Assembly: GCA_951230915.1 (NCBI GenBank) | Contig: OX579640.1 | Coordinates: 22,526,981 to 22,590,980 of the forward strand | Source: Antitrichia curtipendula | Lineage: Eukaryota; Streptophyta; Bryopsida; Hypnales; Leucodontaceae | Direction: 5' to 3' | DNA length: 64,000 nt | Part shown: positions 59,970 to 64,000 of the stretch, piece by piece | Position numbering within the stretch: the first letter of the stretch is position 1 | Layout: each line of letters starts with the position of its first letter | Position numbers and translations under genes: made by a program | Notes under the pieces: generated by a model | What the model saw: only the letters and a program-made list of their open reading frames with translations | Database searches by the model: none | What the model was told of the DNA's origin: nothing

Positions 59970-62845
59970 TTATTGTGCAGCGCGTTCCCATTGAAGATCC
60001 TCGGTGAACTCCTGTAAGGCGCCTCGAAGGTCACCGTCATCAAGCGAGAAATAGTATTGAGCTGTGCTGTCGTCAACCTTCAGGCTCCTCTTCAAAGATT
60101 CCATAACTTCCCTCTTCAGCCTGTGTTGTGCCTTCTCTGCAGCACGCGCAGCTTCCTTCCCATTGGGTTTGGACCCGTCCAGATAAACCACTCCTACTTC
60201 GCGTTTTGCGAACACGTCTACCTCAATGAAGCAAGTCTGCCCGACGAGTACCTCGGGCTGGAATATTGGGATAAGCAAACGCTCCCGCGAATGAATGCCA
60301 TGGTCGCTCATCATGTTGTTGACCCTGCGAATCTCTGGAACCTGCTCCACAATACAAAACGTCGCAACTATTACGCTTTGAAAAGGAACGAGAGAATTAG
60401 TAAGATTCAATTGCAAACCAAAATGGAATTCACTTGATCGATAAGATAATTATCGGAATTCGTTTTATTGTTAGAAACAGATCGATTAGAAATCCAACGT
60501 TCTTTGGTGTACAGACATAAAATCATAGACAAAACATGTACCAGCCTAGTGCGATATTGATATCAAAGAATCGACGTACCTGCACTCCATACTTTACAGC
60601 TAGGCCTGCCATAGTGTCCTGGCGTTGCAATGTATGAGATATAGCAAGTTGTCCCAGCTGGCCGCGCCAAAAGCTTGGGGACATCGGTCTTCCAACGACC
60701 GCCTTCATTTTCCACGGAATCATAAATGCAGATGCCAATGCAGCAGGATCAGTTGCAATAGAATGCCAAAGGCGACACACACAGGCAGCCTGCCCCAGCG
60801 CCGTAACTGGCAAGAGCTCAAAAATCTTTCTCCAAAGATCATCGGTCAAGCCTGAAATGTTCTCCTCGGAACTTCGAAAGGCCATACTTGTGATCTCATC
60901 ATCTTCAACACACTTACCCTTTTCTTTGTCGCATGAAAAAGGCCTAGCCTCATCCACACCTCTTCCATAACTAAACCTATCAAGACTAGTTATCACACCA
61001 CCTCTTGCTGCGTTGGCATGCTCGGTGCTAGTGCCTGTAGAACTGTTTGCAGAGTGTGGAATACCTATTTCGGTAACTCTGGATTCTCCTGACAAGGACC
61101 TCCCAACCATAAGCATCTCACTATATTGGGCGTCTTTCGATCTACTTGGTTCCCCTCGCACGTATAACACCGCCAACTCGCATTTTGTGTGTTCATCAAA
61201 CTCCACGTAGCATGTTTTTCCAGCTAGGAGTTGTGACTTCAATACTGGTATCAATAACCTTTTGCGGCGATGTATGTCATGGTCGCTTCCCATGTTATTG
61301 AGATTTCTAATCTCCGTAGCCTGCAGATTCAGGCAAAACCACTGTAAGTTATTCTCATATCGACTTTAAGCTGAAAATTAAGTGACTTCATCTGAACCTA
61401 GAAGCTAAGCAATTCCCAGATAACAATACACAGTATAAACATGAACATGGCTAAAGCGTATAAAATGGCGGTACACTACTCCTTTGGTCACCCACCAAAG
61501 TGTGCGACCGTAACAAGCAGTCTAAATATCAGCAATTGATTAGCCACATAATAGCGCTCTACATTCACATTACTTCTATAGAATCGGTTCTATGAGTCAT
61601 ACTCACTAATTATTATACATCTTGAGAGACAAGTGACAGCCAATAGACATGAACAGGTTCAGAGGTTTCCAATCTCGCTCTGCCTATAGGTTCCAATCTC
61701 GCTTTGAGAAAAGGTACAACAAGGGTAAAACGTCCCCATTTGCAATTCCTCGATACATATGTCAAACAGCGAAAAGCTGAATCCAATATGCAATTCCTCA
61801 AGAAAATTCAATCGCATCATAGGAATCTTTAGATGCGAGTAACCAAACAGTCCAAACAAGCCAGCGATCAACAATTAACATGACGTCTCCACGATCAAGA
61901 TATGCTATCAAACTAATGCAGATTGTCCATCCATTTCCAGTGAAGAAAAAAATAAAGTACATAACGGGATCCAGCTACATACCGACACAAGAAATTTTCC
62001 TCGTTTAGTAAATTCAGAACGAGAATGATGTCAGCTACATTAATAACACGACCATATGCAGTAGAGTCGGTTAAGAGAAGTTCAAAGGAGTCACTCTCCA
62101 TCTCTTCAAACGCCATAAATCTACAATTAGCAGGCTTCAAAAACGAGCAATTGGAAATGAAATTAATCTCCATCAAAGAATTGCTATCGACAAAGTGCAT
62201 ATAGTCCACCTAATTCTACTACAGAAAAAAAAATTACACAACCCGAGCCTGCTAAAAGTAAATTCAAAACAAGACGAAAGAGTGACGTCAGCTAAAATAC
62301 TAACGAGTATTGTCGGTTGAGAGAAATCATCATAGAAAAAAATTCTCCATGTCTACATATGCTCTAAATCTACATTTTAAAGGTGAAATTGAACTTAATC
62401 TCGCACAATTGCGGAGAAACAATCGACAGACAGAAAATCAATCACGAACCTGAACATCATACTTCACAGCCAAGCTGTCCACGGTATCCCACCGTTGCAA
62501 GAGATGCGAGATTGCGAATTTCCGCAGACCGCTGTGGAAGAATTTCGGACCGGATGATGGTCGGCCGACAACCTCCCGCAGCTTCCACTCTGCCTTGAAG
62601 CATCCCATGAGCAAGTCGGGATCCGTGGCGACGAAACGCCAGCTCCGACTCACACAAGCGGCGCGCGCGAGCAACGGCAGGCGCAAGTGGCTGAGTATGA
62701 GGCGTAGCACGTCGGAGTCGAGCGTCGGCTCGAAAAGAAAGCTGAATTCCGATACCTCCATCACCATAGCTGGCTCGCCATCGCCGCTTTGCTGCAAGTA
62801 CGGAGTGCTTCTTGTTGGTCTTCCTTCCTCTTCCTCGAGCTTCAC
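59970..62845 (-). CDS. F-box-LysM-F-box-LysM protein (duplicated At1g55000-type)
   Basis: Minus-strand model: exons 62450-62845, 60580-61320 and 59970-60341, all phase 0, giving 502 residues. F-box 1 (about 40-83; LDSDVLRLILSHLRLP..RAACVSRSWRFVATD) is followed by LysM 1 (about 110-158; FAISHLLQRWDTVDSLAVKY / RNLNNMGSDHDIHRRKRLLIP). After an acidic, Ser-rich linker comes F-box 2 (about 289-331; LTDDLWRKIFELLP..AACVCRLW) and LysM 2 (about 358-405; LAISHTLQRQDTMAGLAVKY / RRVNNMMSDHGIHSRERLLIP). The C-terminus (TAQYYFSLDDGDLRGALQEF) is UBA-like as in single-unit relatives. F-box proteins recruit SCF ubiquitin ligase; this LysM type is intracellular, with no signal peptide. Both intron positions cut a LysM at the same codon, as expected from a unit duplication and fusion. 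Confidence 0.85.
62010..62400. repeat. Local duplication inside intron 1 of the F-box/LysM gene
   Basis: The segment 62010-62180 resembles 62265-62400: ATGTCAGCTA/GACGTCAGCTA, GTCGGTTAAGAGAAGTTC/GTCGGTTGAGAGAAATC, ATAAATCTACA and AATTAATCTC/AACTTAATCTC in the same order. It has no coding role. Confidence 0.65.
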
Positions 62846-63351
62846 TCAACCTGAAAGTCATGACCACATTCATCCCCTTGAGAACTTCAAGTTTCCGTCC
62901 TTCATCCCGTGTATACATTCGTCGTGCATGACGGAAGTCAGTCATTTTTGACGAAACTGTTGGCGACGCTCGTTCATCCTTTAGTAAGTTACGTACAGTA
63001 ATCTTCTGACAATTAGGGTTTCTGGATAAATACCTAAGGTCAAATTCGGCAGAAATTAAGTCATTTTTGTGGAAAAAAATAGTCTGGGTGACGTGGACCC
63101 TTGCAAATCTGACGTGGAAATTCAATTCCGGCAGTCAAGTGCCAAATCAGACCTTCACGTACAATATGAGAAAATCCTTTGATTTTTTCATAGTCCATCT
63201 GTCCATCAACCCTGAAGCACTCTAATTTCTAGATGACTAACAAATTGAAACTCAAATTTCATTCGCATTACTACTTGGATGAAAATCATCTTAATTTGTA
63301 GAGATACTTTATGAAGTTTTTGTCCTATCCTATAGTTGAATTTGGTGTTAC
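62846..63351. promoter_or_regulatory. Upstream region of the F-box/LysM gene
   Basis: Presumed promoter and leader on the minus strand. Open frames crossing it on both strands have no recognisable content. No clear TATA box was identified. Confidence 0.35.
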
Positions 63352-63774
63352 TATGGTAGAACCACCCATAGTTGATTACTTGAGCAATTTCACATATGTT
63401 TTAGAGCAATATTAGGCAATGTAAATTTATTGTCTTGTAGAAAGATAGAAATGACAAGCAGTGCCAATTTTTTGTGATTTTTTTCCTTAAATTCAAATTA
63501 CTATGAATTTTGGAAGTCAAAAGTTGGCCTCAACCTATACCCAATACATAAACTCTTCTAATTTTGATCAATCTAGGACTAATTTCTCGCTCACTGCTTC
63601 CTACTTGCTTATTACTTTGGAACATGTATCATGACCTTATTAGTCCCAAGTTTGAAAAGGAGAAAAAACCACATTCCAAGTTTGGTTGAAAACTTGTTTC
63701 AACTTTAATTGGAAATGGATGTACCCTATAGGTTGGGCATGTATCCCGGGTTGACAATAGGTGGTTCTACCATA
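63352..63774. mobile_element. MITE, TATGGTAGAACCACC-end family, copy 3
   Basis: Left TATGGTAGAACCACCCAT, right inverted TATGGTAGAACCACCTAT, bounded by TA, 423 bp. It is the best-preserved copy of the family seen at 21109 and 37022. Confidence 0.85.
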
Positions 63775-63861
63775 GAGTACATATTTTTCTAAAATTCCTA
63801 AAACTACAAATGTAGAAGTATGTCTAGTGGTTGACCAAGCCCAAATAGCAACGACTCTAGT

Positions 63862-64000
63862 TTAACCCCTAAAGCCCCGCTTGTCCCCTCAGGGGACAAT
63901 TTGGGTTTGGGTAGGTTCCTATTGTCTCAATTTGAAGTGAATTTTTTTGAGATTTTTTGAGGTTGTGTAGCTTTGCAAGAGCTTTGTGGATATATAATTT
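63862..64000 (+). mobile_element. TTAA element, left end, cut by window edge
   Basis: Begins TTAACCCCTAAAGCCCCGC, then TGTCCCCTCAGGGGACAAT. It parallels the first 140 bases of 7745-8684 and continues beyond the window. Confidence 0.7.

Noticed and set aside
62457..63125. 222-codon minus-strand frame overlapping F-box/LysM exon 1
   Set aside because: It is another frame of the GC-rich first exon and its upstream region; the F-box frame is clearly the coding one.

Overview
This window is nuclear DNA of a land plant. The evidence is spliceosomal introns (GT..AG) in genes such as a trans-2-enoyl-CoA reductase, a GOS-type Golgi SNARE and an F-box/LysM protein of the plant At1g55000 type, plus long AT-rich intergenic stretches full of small inverted-repeat transposons and a decayed Helitron. 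The histone H3 carries a residue mix (A31, Y41, S87, L90, S96) that is neither the flowering-plant H3.1 nor H3.3 set. Together with a metazoan/algal-like 3' stem-loop this makes me favour a bryophyte or other non-seed plant, but the species cannot be fixed from the sequence alone.

Layout: 0.5-4.9 kb is a dead Helitron (Rep and PIF1-helicase pieces) interrupted by an inverted-repeat insert. 5.3-14 kb holds a perfect 150-bp palindrome, a C-terminal SKIP/SNW pseudogene, a TTAA-bounded element, a 178-bp tandem array and several MITEs. 15.2-15.6 kb is an intronless histone H3. 18.1-19.4 kb is a protein kinase interrupted by a single in-frame stop. 22.9-24.2 kb is a partial gene for a condensation/acyltransferase-fold protein. 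24.4-32.3 kb is a nest of MITEs in which the insertion order can be read. 32.4-32.7 kb is a second, badly decayed kinase fragment. 33.1-35.4 kb and 40.4-43.2 kb are two tandem enoyl-CoA reductase genes with the same exon plan but very different base composition. 44.6-47.5 kb (minus) is a coiled-coil protein gene. It is divergent from the GOS-type SNARE gene at 48.9-51.8 kb. 52.7-54.9 kb is a compact unusual module: 10-bp minisatellites, a C2H2 zinc-finger reading frame and an inverted pair of related coding segments, bounded by 20-bp direct repeats. 55-59.9 kb is gene-poor. 60.0-62.8 kb (minus) is a gene encoding F-box-LysM-F-box-LysM, an internal duplication of the usual single-unit protein.

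The genes are ordinary housekeeping functions (chromatin, very-long-chain fatty-acid elongation, Golgi vesicle fusion, protein turnover) and do not form an operon or cluster. The structured novelty lies in three places: the transposon families (especially one inserted at TTAA, with an empty site visible in the same window), the 52.7-54.9 kb module, and the histone 3' end. No tRNA, rRNA, CRISPR array or complete LTR retrotransposon was seen. All gene models are by-eye splice models and coordinates of repeats may be off by a few bases.
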